Shown: piece after piece, positions 18,801-28,626 of the stretch
How positions within the stretch are numbered: position 1 is the first letter of the stretch
Layout: each line of letters begins with the position of its first letter
Source of the DNA: Candidatus Streptomyces philanthi
Lineage (GTDB): Bacteria; Actinomycetota; Actinomycetes; Streptomycetales; Streptomycetaceae
Assembly (NCBI GenBank): GCA_018114805.1
Contig: CP073042.1
Span: forward strand, 6,803,501 to 6,867,500
Length of the DNA: 64,000 nucleotides
Direction of reading: 5' to 3'
Position numbers and translations under genes: made by a program
The notes under the pieces: model-generated
Databases searched by the model: none
What the model was told of the DNA's origin: nothing
Seen by the model: only the letters and a program-made list of their open reading frames with translations

Positions 18801-20708
18801 AAGGACGACCAGTGCACCCATACCACCTACGCTGACAACACCGAGGCGAACCTGCTCAGCCTCACCGCCCGCGTGGAGCAGGTCTCGGTGGCCTACGCGT
18901 CAACACCCGACCGGAGCAAGGACGCCATCTCCGACGTCCGCACCGCCTATGACGGCGGCGACTACGGCGTCGCCCCCGTCAGGGGTGATGCCACCACCAC
19001 GGCCACCCTCAAGGAACACGACGGGACCAAGGCCACCTACCTGGAGTCCGGCGCCACCTACGACTCGTACGGACGGGCCCTGACCAACACCGACCTGACC
19101 GCCACGGTGACCGTCACCGGCAGCGCGGCGCCCGTGCGCACCAAGCGCGACGACGGTCGTACCACCACCACCGCGTACACACCCACCACCGGTCTCCCCA
19201 CCAAGACCGTGGTGACCACGCCACCGGTGACCAAGGGCGACGCCTCCACCGCGCAGACCACCACCAGCGAGCTGGACCCCTTGCGCGGTCAGCCGACCGC
19301 ACAGATCGACACCAACGGCAAACGTACCGGCTTCGCCCAGGACGCCCTCGGCCGCTCCACCAAGGTCTGGCTGGCCAACCGCCGCACCACCCAGCTACCG
19401 AGCATGGAGTTCACCTACTTCATCGAAGAGTGACAGCCGGTCGCGGTTCGCACCCAGAACCTGTCACTGGCCGGCGGTTCGCAGATCGCCTCGTACGTCC
19501 TCTACGACGGGTACCTGCGCCCGCGCTAGACCCAGTCGCCTGGCCCCGACGGTGGCCGTGTGCTGACCGACACCTTCTACGACGAGCGCGGCCTGACCAC
19601 AAAGACGTTCGCGCCGTACTACGCGACGGACAACCCCCAGAAGTCCCTGTTCAAACCGGCCGACGCGCTGTCCGTGGAAAGCCAGACCCGCCACACCTAC
19701 GACGGTCTGGGTCGCGAGACCCTGGCCCAGGAGATCGCCGGCAACGGCGACGGTGGCGCGGTCCTGGCGACCACGCGCACCGTGCACGGCGGCGACCGCA
19801 CCACCGTCATCCCACCCGAAGGCGGAACGGCCACCACCACCCTCGTCGACGCGCGAGGCAAGACCAGCGAACTGCGGCAACACCACACACGCTCGGCCAC
19901 GGCGGTCCACGACACCACCCGCTACCGATACACCCCGTCTGGAGAGCTGGCCGAGGTCACCGACCCCGCGGACAACACGTGGACCTTCGCCTACGACCAA
20001 CTCGGCCGCAAGTTCAGGACCGGTGACCCCGACCGAGACGTCACCACCCATACCTACGACGATCGCTGCCAGCTCACCTCCACCACCGACGCCCGCGACA
20101 CGACCCTCGTCTACGACTACGAAGACGGCACGCTGCGCCCCAACAAGGTCTTCGACGGCCGGGGCATGACGGCGACCACCAGCTACAGCCTGACCGGCAA
20201 GCCCCTGCAGTACGAGCTGGGTGGCGCGAGCACCGGTGACAAGAAGACCTGGGTGACCAACACCTACGAGTGGGGCACCCAACGCCTGGCCACCAGTCGG
20301 GTGGACCGCCAGGACGTCCCCGGAGTGGACCAGCACGCCACCTACCATTACGACCAGATCGGCAATGTCACCTCCGTATCCGACACCTCCCGCTCCGGCA
20401 CCGACACCCAGTGCTTCACCTACGACTACCTGCGACGCCTGACCGAGGCGTGGACCGAACCTGCGAAGAGTTGCCAGGCCACGCCCCCCGCCGACGGCAT
20501 CGGCGGCCCGGCCCCCTACTGGCTCTCCTACACCTACGACGTGTCGGGAAACCGTCGCACGGAAACCCAGCACGATCCCGCGGGTGACCCGGCCAGGAAC
20601 ACCAAGCGGACCTACACCTACCCGGCGCCAGGCAGCCCGCGGCCACACACCCTCACGCAGGTCGACACCCAGTCGCCCACCGGTACCGCCAGGGACACCT
20701 ACGGATAC

Positions 20709-20740
20709 GACGAAGTCGGCAACAGACGAAGTCGGCAACA
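20709..20740. repeat. 16-bp perfect tandem duplication in the RHS gene
   Basis: GACGAAGTCGGCAACA occurs twice head to tail (20709-20724 and 20725-20740). Sixteen bases shift the frame by one, and the downstream RHS frame resumes exactly after the second copy, so this duplication is itself one of the inactivating events. Confidence 0.95.
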
Positions 20741-21829
20741 CCCGCACACGCACTCTGGGCGGCGACACCCAAACGCTCGCCTGGGACGCGGAGGGCCACC
20801 TCGCCACCGCCACGGAGCCCGGCCCGAACGGCACGGACGAGGTCACGAGCTACCTCTACGAAGCTGACGGTAACCGGCTCATCAGCCGTACTCCGTCACA
20901 GACCACGCTCCACCTCGGTCACACCGAGATCACCGTCGCCAAGGGAGCCAACTCGGCCAAGGCCACGCGCTATCTCGACCTCGGAGGTGGACACCAGGCC
21001 GTACGCGAAGACGACGCACGATCTCCCTCACCGTCGCCGACCACCACGGCACCGGCCAACTCGCGATCGACGGCCCCACGTTCGAACTCACCCAGCGACG
21101 CACCACGCCCTTCGGGGCGCTACGCGGCACCGAACCCGTCTCCTGGCTGGGCACGAAGGGGTTCGTGGGCGGGACCATCGACACGACCACGGGCCTGACG
21201 CACCTGGGCACCCGCGAGTACGACCCCGCCACGGGACGCTTCATCTCCGTCGACCCGCTGATGGACTTGAACGACCTCCAGCAGATGCACGGCTACATCT
21301 ACGGCAACAACAGTCCCCTCACCTTCTCGGACCCCACCGGTCTGTCGTGGATCAGCGACATGAGGGATTCCTTTGCCCGCATGGGCAAGGATCTGCTTCG
21401 AAACGCGGAACGCATCGGCAGAAGGTCCTGGTCGAGCTTTGCTGGAGGAGGCCAAGTCCCGCGCGGCGGCGGATACGTACGCACCGCCGGTTCCGGGGGT
21501 GGTGGTACCTGCTACTACGCCATGGGCGCGAGCTATGGCTGCGGAAAGGGCGGCGGTGGTCGCCGTGGCGTCAGCCGTTCCAGTCACAGTTACCCCGTGG
21601 CGCCCGAGGTGAAGACCGACGGGGCCCTGAAGGGGTTCAACCTCTTCAACTTCGTCAAGAGCCTGGTGCTGCCGGACGTCGAGCAGTGGAAGAAGTGCTC
21701 CCGCGCCGACGCGGAAGGGTGCGCGTGGGCGGCGACCGACCTGCCCTGGGGCAAGCTCCTCAAGCCGCTCAAGTTCTTCAAGAAGGCACCGAAGTCCAAG
21801 GAACGAACGCCCTCGCGAGGCAGAGAAGC

Positions 21830-22608
21830 GTGCGAGACCAACAGCTTCCTCCCCGGCACGGGCGTATTGCTGGCCGACGGCACCCGCAAGAAGTATCGAG
21901 GACGTTCGGACCGGCGACCGGGTCACGGTCACCGACCCGCGGACGGGCCAGACGACCACCCGTGAGGTCGTCCCCGCGATCGTCACCGAGGACGACAAGC
22001 ACTTCACCGACCTGACGGTCACTGCGGCCGGCGCTACGACCTCCCTCATCGCCACCGACCACCACCCCTTCTGGAGCCCCAGTCAGAAGGCGTGGATCGA
22101 TGCGGGCGACCTGAAGCCCAGCATGACCCTGCGCACCCCGAAGGGTGACACCGTCCAGGTCCAGGCCACCCGCCACTACGAAAAGCGGCAGCGCACCCAC
22201 AACCTGACCGTGGCGAATATGCACACGTATTATGTGTTGGCGGGCGCCACTCCGGTCCTTGTTCACAACTCGAATGGCCTGTGCGGGACCGCATCGCTGG
22301 AAAATGGAGACTGGCAGCATATTGTGGATCGGCATCGGCCTGGCGGTGCGAAGGTCGACGATAAAGCTGGAATCCTCACAGGCAAGGCCAAGCATGTTCG
22401 CGGGCGAATAGCGGAGACCATCAATCGAGGGACACCAAGGCCGAACAGCCCGGACCCTGAGACCGGTAGGCCCCGTGCCGGGCAGATATATGAATGGGAC
22501 TTCGACGTTCCTTTCGGCAGAGGTGGTCCGGCAAATGGCGGTGGAGAGTTGACAAGCATCCGCGTCATCGTTAACGACGGTAAAGTCGTGACGGCGTTCC
22601 CGTTCTAG
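21830..22608 (+). other. Hint domain plus C-terminal toxin module of the RHS gene
   Basis: The Hint/pretoxin region runs from FLPGTGVLLADG through DHHPFWSP and YYVLAGATPVLVHN. It has one frame change near 21893, after which the frame stays open to the TAG at 22606. The last 110 residues form the effector tip. They include WQHIVDRHRPGG, a Pro/Arg-rich middle and a final strand pair ending in TAFPF. The HI-x3-H pattern and terminal beta strands recall BECR-type RNase toxins, but the family assignment is only a guess. GC falls relative to the shell, as is common for swapped-in toxin tips. Confidence 0.6.
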
Positions 22609-22634
22609 ATGAGTAGCGAAAAGCTGAGGAATCC

Positions 22635-23124
22635 GTGATTCACTTCTCTTTTGAGCCCCCGGTTCCTGGGTCGCCTTGGCGCGACACCTGGGACAAAGCG
22701 TGCCAGTTCAGCCCGTCAGTCATCAGCGAGATAGACCTCTTTTACAAGTACTTCGGGGTGCGTGCAGAACTCGTGGTCGATGGGGTTGAGGTCATCTCTG
22801 GGCAGGGCTACCTGACCCTTGTGGATCTGGCCTTGTCTCTTCGTCATGCGTTGAATCGCCTTTCTTCAGGAGAGGATTCGGCGATCGGCTTCACGGAAAA
22901 CAATGAAGTCATTCGGCTTCGGCGGTAGGAGGGGTCTCGTCGTGATTACGTCATCGAAGCATGAATGGCGAGTTTCCGTCGATCGCGAAGAGCTTGTGGA
23001 CGCATTCGTTGAATTCCTGCGAGAGGCATATTCTCGCCTGACCGGGTTCGCCCCTGGGCTGGCGGATAATCCAGTGATTCGGGGATTCTATCCGAGTAGG
23101 AGATCTCATTCTCTGGAGAATTAG
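22635..23124 (+). pseudogene. Frameshifted immunity gene of the RHS toxin
   Basis: It starts 27 bp after the toxin stop. The first 97-codon frame (acidic, with DLFYKYFGVRAELVVDG and LVDLALSLRHALNRL) ends at 22926. An overlapping second frame (SSKHEWRVSVDREELVDAF, FLREAYSRL) continues the protein to 23122. Joined near 22918 they give one polypeptide of about 160 residues, the size of small immunity proteins that follow RHS toxin tips. Both parts have lower GC than the surroundings, like the toxin tip. Function is inferred from position only; the protein family is not recognised with certainty. Confidence 0.6.
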
Positions 23125-23136
23125 GAGTGAATTGCG

Positions 23137-23169
23137 AAGGCCCCGCCGGAGTTTCTCCGACGGGGCCTT
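23137..23169. terminator. Strong intrinsic terminator
   Basis: AAGGCCCCGCCGGAG (23137-23151), loop TTT, then CTCCGACGGGGCCTT (23155-23169): a 15-bp stem with a single C/A mismatch. It lies 13 bp after the immunity gene stop and could act in both directions, also for the integrase remnant on the other strand. Confidence 0.85.
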
Positions 23170-23187
23170 CTCGCTGCTTGACGGCAA

Positions 23188-23207
23188 CGCTGACGCCAAC
23201 GTCAGCG
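23188..23207. repeat. Perfect 8-bp hairpin next to the terminator
   Basis: CGCTGACG, loop CCAA, CGTCAGCG. It stands between the terminator and the 3' end of the integrase remnant. It could be a second terminator element or part of an old attachment site; there is no further support for either. Confidence 0.4.
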
Positions 23208-23232
23208 GACGACGGCTGCGGCAGGTGGGTCG

Positions 23233-23765
23233 TCAGGGTCGTCGGCCTGGTTCGCCGAGAGCGCGTGGCCCAGGGCGTCGATGGCCGGGCGCTGGAGGCG
23301 GAGTCGTACGTGGGTGGCTGTGGACGCTGGCGGTGACGCCGATGTGGGCGCGGCCGAGGAGTTCCTTGATGACGACGAGGTCGACGCCCTGTTCCAGGAG
23401 CAGGGTCGCAGTCGCGTGCCGGAGATCGTGGAAGCGGATCGTTCGGAGTCCTGCGTGGCGGAGGAGGAGGCGGAAGCGGCGGCTCAGATTTGCGGGATCG
23501 AGCGGCCTGCCCCTCCGGTGGTGAAGACGAGTCCGTTGTCCGTCCAGCCCGTTCCGGCCGCCTGGCGCTCTTTCTGTTGCCGTTCCTGGTGGATCTTGAG
23601 GGAGTTGACGCATTCAGCCGGGAGGGCGATACGGCGTTCGGAGGCCAGGGTCTTGGTGTTCAGGACGGTCAGCCCCTGACTGCGGGGGCGCTGGAGGGAA
23701 CGGTGGATGCTGGCGGTACCTCCGTCGAGGTCCAAATCTTCCCAGTGGAGCGGGAGTCGGCATCC
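23233..23765 (-). pseudogene. Tyrosine recombinase (phage/ICE-type integrase) C-terminal fragment
   Basis: The minus strand first reads LHWEDLDLDGGTASIHRSL and ...NTKTLASERRIALPAE, the start of the catalytic domain of actinomycete integrases. Near 23490 the frame changes to NLSRRFRLLLRHAGL and RFHDLRHATATLLLEQGVDL, the HxxR box, followed by LLGRAHIGVTASVHSH. The N-terminal arm- and core-binding domains are absent, and the usual final Tyr-containing motif reads VHSH where VYSH/TYAH is expected. This is an inactive scrap of an integrated element. No tRNA gene or att repeat was found beside it. Confidence 0.8.
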
Positions 23766-24076
23766 CGGGAACTGCGGCAACCTGGCCTGTCGCCGATCGA
23801 AGCGATCTACGTGGCCTCTCGTGTGCTTGGCTTGCCTTTCTCTGCAGCGAAGACCGCGATCTATGCAAGCACTGCCGGGCGCGATCAGCAGGAGGTTCGG
23901 CAGCGGCTCCAGGCTGGCCTCGCAGAATGCAGGTGCTGGCCAGCCTTGAGTGCCCGTAGCGAATTCGAGGCCCCGCCAGGTGTGCTCGCGTTCTCGTGGT
24001 CGTCGCGCTCGGACGCCCCCGGACCCCGCAGCGCTGCCCGTACGGTTGGGCGAAAGGCCCGCGCCCGTGCCGCTGA
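23766..24076. other. Gap between integrase scrap and desaturase
   Basis: About 310 bp. Open frames exist on both strands but none resembles a known protein. The desaturase stop is at 24077. No clear terminator hairpin was seen. Confidence 0.4.
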
Positions 24077-25195
24077 TCAGGCCGCGAGGATCTCCCGTTC
24101 GCGGACCTGCGTCCTGAGCGTGGGCTTCTTGTTCGGCAGCGAGAGCCGGAAGACCTTGTGCCACGCGGAGAACACCTGCTTGGGCAGCGGCCCGGTGACG
24201 TACTCCAGCTCGTACTTCTCGAACAGCGCGCGCACCTTCACCGCCACCTCTGCGTACCGGTTGCTCGGCAGGTCCGGGAACAGGTGGTGCTCGATCTGGT
24301 GCGACAGGTTGCCGGTCATGAAGTGCATGGCCTTGCTGCCGCTGATGTTCGCCGAGCCCATCATCTGGCGCAGGTACCACTGGCCGCGCGTCTCGCCCTT
24401 GATCGACCGGCGCTCGAAGACCTGCACGCCCTCGGGGAAGTGGCCGCACATGATCACTGAGTGGGACCAGATGTTGCGGACCAGGTTCGCGGTGAACGTG
24501 GCGGCGAGCGTGGGGAGGAACGAGCGGCCCGAGAGTGCCGGGTGGATCACGTAGTCCTTGAGCACCTGCTTGCGGATCTTGCGGCCCACGGCCCTGGCCC
24601 GCGTGCGGAACTCCGGGCTCTTGCGGCGGTGCTTGCTCAGGTTCTTGCCGAGCTCCAGGTCGTACGCCGCGATGCCGTACTCGAAGAAGCAGGCGTTGAC
24701 GAAGTTCCACAGCGGCTGGCCGAGGTACACCGGGTGCCACTTCTGGTCCTCGTCGACGCGTATTATACCATAACCGAGGTCGTTGTCCTTGCCGATCACG
24801 TTGGTGTACGTGTGGTGCAGCTCGTTGTGCGAGTGCTTCCACTGATCGGCGGGCGAGACGTGGTCCCACTCCCAGGTGGTGGAGTGGATCTTCGGGTCGC
24901 GCATCCAGTCCCACTGGCCGTGCAGGATGTTGTGGCCGATCTCCATGTTGTCCATGATCTTCGCCACGGACAGACCGGCGGTGCCGAGCAACCATGCCGG
25001 CCGGTAGCGCGAGAAAAGCAGCACACCCCTGCTGGCCAGCTCGAGCGTGCGCTGCGCCGAGATGACCTTGCGGATGTAGGCGGCGTCTTTCTCGCCGCGG
25101 CTCGCGATCACCTCGTCGCGGATCGCGTCCAGCTCGCGCCCGAGCTCCTCGATCTGCTCCGCGGTGAGGTGGGCGCTGGGGTCGATGGCGGTCAA
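24077..25195 (-). CDS. Membrane fatty acid desaturase (DesA3-like)
   Basis: About 372 residues from a TTG at 25195, chosen because TAGGA lies just before it and the upstream gene ends at 25203. Longer forms would overlap that gene. All three histidine boxes of membrane acyl desaturases are present: GHNILHG, HSHNELHHTYTN and HQIEHHLFP. They bind the di-iron centre that inserts a double bond into acyl chains at the cytoplasmic membrane. The gene follows a ferredoxin-reductase-type gene with a 7-bp gap, the same pairing as mycobacterial DesA3 with its oxidoreductase Rv3230c, so the two probably form one electron-transfer desaturase system. The frame is intact. Confidence 0.92.
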   Translation of the reverse strand: MTAIDPSAHLTAEQIEELGRELDAIRDEVIASRGEKDAAYIRKVISAQRTLELASRGVLLFSRYRPAWLLGTAGLSVAKIMDNMEIGHNILHGQWDWMRDPKIHSTTWEWDHVSPADQWKHSHNELHHTYTNVIGKDNDLGYGIIRVDEDQKWHPVYLGQPLWNFVNACFFEYGIAAYDLELGKNLSKHRRKSPEFRTRARAVGRKIRKQVLKDYVIHPALSGRSFLPTLAATFTANLVRNIWSHSVIMCGHFPEGVQVFERRSIKGETRGQWYLRQMMGSANISGSKAMHFMTGNLSHQIEHHLFPDLPSNRYAEVAVKVRALFEKYELEYVTGPLPKQVFSAWHKVFRLSLPNKKPTLRTQVREREILAA

Positions 25196-25202
25196 GGTGT
25201 TC

Positions 25203-26258
25203 CTACCGTTCGATGTCGCAGGAGCCCGCCGCGGCGGACACGCAGGTCTGGATGAGGACACCCGGCTCGGCCTCGGTGATCTCGCCGGTACGCAGGTCAC
25301 GGACGGCGCCGGCCCTGAGCGGCGTGACGCAGCCGAAGCAGATGCCCATCCGGCACCCGGACGGCATGAGCACGCCGGCCTCCTCGCCCACGTCCAGCAA
25401 CGGCGTGGCGCCGCCGGCGTTGACGGTTTTGCCAGTGGTGCTGAACGTGACCTCGCCGCCGTCGCCGGCGACGACGACGCTGGGGCGGAAGCGTTCGGTG
25501 TGCAGGCGCTCCTGGATGCCGTGCGTGGCCCAGCGCTCCTCGGCGGCGTCGAGCAGGCCGGCGGGCCCGCAAGCCCAGGTCTCGCGCTCGGTCCAGTCGG
25601 GGACGAGTTCGTCGAGACGGGCGATGTCGAGCATGCCGTCCGTGTCGGTGTGCACCTCGGTGAGCCGCAGCTTCGCGTCCGCGACCAGGTGGTGCAGTTC
25701 GTCGCGGAAGATCACGTCGCGCGGCTGTGGCGCGCAGTGGACCATGACGACGTCGTCGAACTGGCTGTCGCGCAGCATGCCCATCACGGGCGTGATGCCG
25801 CTGCCGGCCGTCAGGTAGAGCACCTTGGCGGGCTTCGCCCGCGGCAGCACGAAGTCACCGGTCGGCTGGTCGAGCTGGATCAGCGTGCCCGGCTTGGTCT
25901 TGCGGACCAGGTGGTTGCTGACCTTGCCGTCCGGGACCGCCTTCACGGTGATCGTGACGCGGCCGTCCCGGCGGTTCGTCGGCGAGGTGAGGGAGTAGGC
26001 GCGCCACAGGCGCACCCCGTCGACGTCGACCCCGATCCGCACGTACTGACCGGCTACGTGGCCCCGCCAACCTCGGCCCGGCCTGATCACGATGGTCGCG
26101 GCGTCACGCGTCTCGGGGCGCACGGCCTCGATGCGCCCACGCAGGTCAGCGCTCGCGCGCAGCGGGCTGAACAGGTCGAGGTAGTCCGACGGCACCAACG
26201 GCGTCGTGACCATCTCCAGCAGTTTCCACGCCCTGCTGCGGAGGGCTGCACTCGTCAT
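25203..26258 (-). CDS. Ferredoxin reductase with C-terminal [2Fe-2S] domain, electron donor to the desaturase
   Basis: 351 residues from the ATG at 26258. The FAD-binding motif is RAYSLTS, the NAD(P)H-binding motif GSGITPVMGML, and the C-terminal plant-type ferredoxin domain has CRMGICFGCV with a last Cys in IQTC. It transfers electrons from NAD(P)H via FAD and the iron-sulfur cluster to the di-iron desaturase encoded directly downstream. The stop is 7 bp before the desaturase TTG, so the two are co-transcribed and probably translationally coupled. It is divergent from the PucR-type regulator across an 87-bp promoter region. Confidence 0.92.
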   Translation of the reverse strand: MTSAALRSRAWKLLEMVTTPLVPSDYLDLFSPLRASADLRGRIEAVRPETRDAATIVIRPGRGWRGHVAGQYVRIGVDVDGVRLWRAYSLTSPTNRRDGRVTITVKAVPDGKVSNHLVRKTKPGTLIQLDQPTGDFVLPRAKPAKVLYLTAGSGITPVMGMLRDSQFDDVVMVHCAPQPRDVIFRDELHHLVADAKLRLTEVHTDTDGMLDIARLDELVPDWTERETWACGPAGLLDAAEERWATHGIQERLHTERFRPSVVVAGDGGEVTFSTTGKTVNAGGATPLLDVGEEAGVLMPSGCRMGICFGCVTPLRAGAVRDLRTGEITEAEPGVLIQTCVSAAAGSCDIER

Positions 26259-26289
26259 GACTCCAGCTTGCTGTGCTTCGGGGCGTAAA

Positions 26290-26305
26290 GTCCTGACCGT
26301 AGGAC
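26290..26305. promoter_or_regulatory. Candidate operator in the reductase/PucR divergent promoter
   Basis: GTCCT, 6 bp, AGGAC forms an inverted repeat, itself flanked by a direct CGTAAA repeat. The position between two divergent starts (26258 and 26346) makes it a candidate binding site for the PucR-type regulator. Evidence is position and symmetry only. Confidence 0.4.
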
Positions 26306-26345
26306 GTAAATCTGGTCGGCTGAATTGTTCGCAGGAAACAAAAAC

Positions 26346-27533
26346 ATGAGCCACGCAATGCGGAGGGCCAGCGAACTGGCCCTGGACGAGACGACGGTCA
26401 CCGCACTGCGGGCCGCGGTGACGACCACCGCCGACGAGATCGTCCAGGCGATCATCGACGAGGTCCCTTCCTACGCCAACGCCCTTTCGGGCCACATGGG
26501 CAGCACCATCCGCCGGGCCGTCCGCACCGCCCTGGGGCACTACCTGGGCCTCGCCAGCGGGAACGTGACAGGCGGTGACGCCGGTGACGCCGCCTACGAG
26601 CTGGGCCGCGGCGAGGTGCGCGACGGCCGTTCGATGGACGCCCTGCTCAGCGCCTACCGCGTCGGCGCCCGCGTGGCCTGGCGATGCCTGGCAGCGGGTG
26701 CCGTGCCCGCGGGCCTGCCCGCCGCCGAGGTCGCCAAGTTCGCCGAGCTGACCTTCGCCTACATCGACGAGCTCTCCGCCGCGAGCGCCGCGGGCCACGC
26801 CGACGAACTGGCCGCCCAGGGCAGGGCTCACGAGCGTCACCTGGAGCACTTGGCCCGCGACCTCCTCGCCGGCGCCAGCCCGGACGCGCTGCTGGCCTCT
26901 GCTCAACGGGCCGGGTGGCAGCCCCCGGTCTCGTTGACCGCGGTCTTGCTGCCCGCCGCCCAGACCCGGCGCGCCTACCGCGCGCTCGACCCGAGCACTC
27001 TCGTCCTCGACGACCTGCCGGACGCCACCGGTGTGCTGCTCGTCCCCGACGCCGACCGATCACGTCTGCTGCGGCAGCTCACCGACCGCACCGCCGTGGT
27101 CGGCCCGGCCCGGCCATGGACTCGCGCGTCCGCCTCGTACGCACGGGCCGTACGCGCGCGCTCCCTCTCCGCTGACATTCGCGACACCGAGGACCACCTG
27201 CCCGAACTGGTGCTGAGCGCTGACGCGGACGCGTTCGCGGACCTGCGTGCCCGGGCCCTCGCATCGTTGGGGACCCTGCCTGTCGCGACCGCACAGCGGC
27301 TGGAGGAGACGTTGCGGGCGTGGCTGCTGCATCAGGGCAGGCGGGACGAGGTGGCGGCGGCGTTGTTCGTCCACCCCCAGACGGTCCGGTACCGGATGTC
27401 GCAACTGCGGGAGCTGTTCCCGGACCTCGCATCGCCACAACGGGTCCTCGAACTGACACTGGCGGTCGGTCTGCGGGTCGGCTGCCAGCCGGAGGACGGG
27501 CCGGGCCGGCCTGGCACGCCGCGCGAGGGATGA
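26346..27533 (+). CDS. PucR/CdaR-type helix-turn-helix regulator
   Basis: 395 residues from the ATG at 26346, which has AGGA nine bases upstream. The N-terminal half is helical (TADEIVQAIIDEVPSYAN, AYRVGARVAWRCLAAG) and resembles the RsbT co-antagonist-like sensor region found in actinobacterial PucR proteins. The C-terminus holds the PucR HTH: LLHQGRRDEVAAALFVHPQT followed by VRYRMSQLRELF. It is transcribed away from the desaturase system and is its likely regulator, as for similar pairs in other actinomycetes. The frame is intact. Confidence 0.88.
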   Translation: MSHAMRRASELALDETTVTALRAAVTTTADEIVQAIIDEVPSYANALSGHMGSTIRRAVRTALGHYLGLASGNVTGGDAGDAAYELGRGEVRDGRSMDALLSAYRVGARVAWRCLAAGAVPAGLPAAEVAKFAELTFAYIDELSAASAAGHADELAAQGRAHERHLEHLARDLLAGASPDALLASAQRAGWQPPVSLTAVLLPAAQTRRAYRALDPSTLVLDDLPDATGVLLVPDADRSRLLRQLTDRTAVVGPARPWTRASASYARAVRARSLSADIRDTEDHLPELVLSADADAFADLRARALASLGTLPVATAQRLEETLRAWLLHQGRRDEVAAALFVHPQTVRYRMSQLRELFPDLASPQRVLELTLAVGLRVGCQPEDGPGRPGTPREG

Positions 27534-27570
27534 TGGGCAGGGAACAACGGAACGTGAGGTCAGGAGCCCC

Positions 27571-27894
27571 ATGGCGAAGCGGGTCCACCGCCCCCGCGAG
27601 GACGCGGAGTTCGATTTCACCCTCGGGATGAGCGGAGTTCCGGTCCTCGCGTACTTCACCGGGACGTGGCCCAAGGCGATCGAGCCCTGCCGGGCGATGG
27701 ACCTCGTCGTGGGCGGCGTCGCCGACGACCACCCGGGCCGCCTGACGGTTGTCCGCGCCGACATCACGCGGTGTCCGTACGGGATCACCGGAGCCCCGTC
27801 CTACGTCCTGCTGAGGGACGGAGAGGTGGTGGCGCGCGGCACGGGGCCCATGAGCAACGCCGAGATACGGAGGTTCCTGGACAGCCACCTGTGA
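27571..27894 (+). CDS. Thioredoxin-fold protein lacking the first active-site cysteine
   Basis: 107 residues, starting 37 bp after the PucR gene and probably in its transcript. The fold is suggested by PVLAYFTGTWPKAIEPCR (strand, Trp, helix), VVRADITRCPYGITGAPSYV with the conserved cis-Pro region, and LLRDGEVVARGTG. The usual WCxxC is replaced by a segment with only one Cys before Arg-Ala-Met. Dithiol-disulfide exchange therefore seems unlikely; a monothiol, binding or chaperone-like role is possible. Intact. Confidence 0.7.
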   Translation: MAKRVHRPREDAEFDFTLGMSGVPVLAYFTGTWPKAIEPCRAMDLVVGGVADDHPGRLTVVRADITRCPYGITGAPSYVLLRDGEVVARGTGPMSNAEIRRFLDSHL

Positions 27895-28275
27895 GCGGGG
27901 CCGCCGCGGCACGTGGCCGCGAAGCCCGTCACGTCCCGTCCCCGCGAGCCGCGCCGCCCGGGACACCCTGGTGCCGGGTCACCCCCACAGGTCGTATCGC
28001 CATCGGGCGCTACCGGTGCCGTGCGACGCCCCGATCGACGCGCCACACCACGTCAGCGCGCCGCCGGGGGGAGGGGGAGGCGCTGACGGCCCTGCCGTCG
28101 GAGGCGGTGGCGGAGGGTGAGGCGGCGCGGGCGAGGCGGTTGGCCGGGTGAGTGAGTTGCGGGGGACCGGCCCCGCGCGCGGGGTGCGAAAGCGGAGGCT
28201 TACGAAGCCTGCGGTGCGGGCACGCGGAGGGAGGCAGCCTTTTATATCGGGAAGAAGTAGGCGAAAGGAATTATC
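27895..28275. other. Intergenic region before the GlsB-like gene
   Basis: 381 bp without a supported gene. It contains a small perfect hairpin AGGCTT-ACG-AAGCCT (28196-28210), a GC-rich palindrome around 28170-28185, and an A/T-rich TTTTATATCGGG patch near 28240 that could be a promoter for the next gene. The AAAGGA ribosome site precedes the GTG at 28276. Confidence 0.5.
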
Positions 28276-28536
28276 GTGTCGTTTCTCTGGGCCATCATCG
28301 CGGGGCTCGTCATCGGTCTGCTGGCGAAGCTCGTCATCCCCGGCCGTCAGCCCATTCCGTTGTGGCTCACGGTGATCCTGGGCATCATCGGCGGTCTCGC
28401 GGGCAACGGACTCGCCTCCGCTTTCGGAGTGCGCGACACCGGCGGCATCGACTGGATCCGCCACTTCTTCCAGATCGGCATCGCGGCCGTCCTTATCTCC
28501 GCCCTCACCCCCGTATGGATGCGGCGGCGGGCCTGA
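28276..28536 (+). CDS. GlsB/YeaQ/YmgE-family small membrane protein
   Basis: 86 residues with a GTG start behind AAAGGA. Three hydrophobic segments: LWAIIAGLVIGLLAKLVI, LWLTVILGIIGGLAGNGLA and IGIAAVLISALTPVW. The Gly-rich transmembrane pattern and length fit the transglycosylase-associated/stress-response GlsB family. The exact role is unknown; members are often general-stress induced. It stands alone between hairpins and a convergent PhzF-like gene. Confidence 0.85.
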   Translation: MSFLWAIIAGLVIGLLAKLVIPGRQPIPLWLTVILGIIGGLAGNGLASAFGVRDTGGIDWIRHFFQIGIAAVLISALTPVWMRRRA

Positions 28537-28626
28537 ACTGAGGCGGCGGTCGGCCACTGGTGGAGCACAGTCGGTACGGTGAAGGCGGGCACGCGGATCG
28601 CGGAAGAGGGCGGTGTCGTCGTCACC

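Larger units (their letters stand above)
16009..22608 (+). pseudogene. Decayed RHS/YD-repeat polymorphic toxin with Hint domain (wapA-like)
   Basis: Originally about 2200 residues. It has an N-terminal signal segment (LALSLSAVLVGTLLQA), an RHS/TcdB-like shell with many YD repeats such as YDGLGRET and YDQLGRKF, the RHS core end GTREYDPATGRFISVDPL near 21210, a Hint self-cleavage domain (Cys-Glu-Thr-Asn start near 21830, ending in VLVHN near 22268) and a C-terminal toxin. Lesions: frame changes near 16375, 17525, 20725 (a 16-bp tandem duplication), 21010 and 21893; in-frame stops at 17967 (TAA), 18633 (TAG), 19431 (TGA) and 19527 (TAG). Full-length product is impossible. Family role: contact-dependent killing or signalling between bacteria. 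Confidence 0.9.

Noticed and set aside
23233..23765. A complete integrated plasmid or phage ending at the integrase
   Set aside because: Only the catalytic half remains, and no excisionase, replication gene, tRNA or att repeat is visible.
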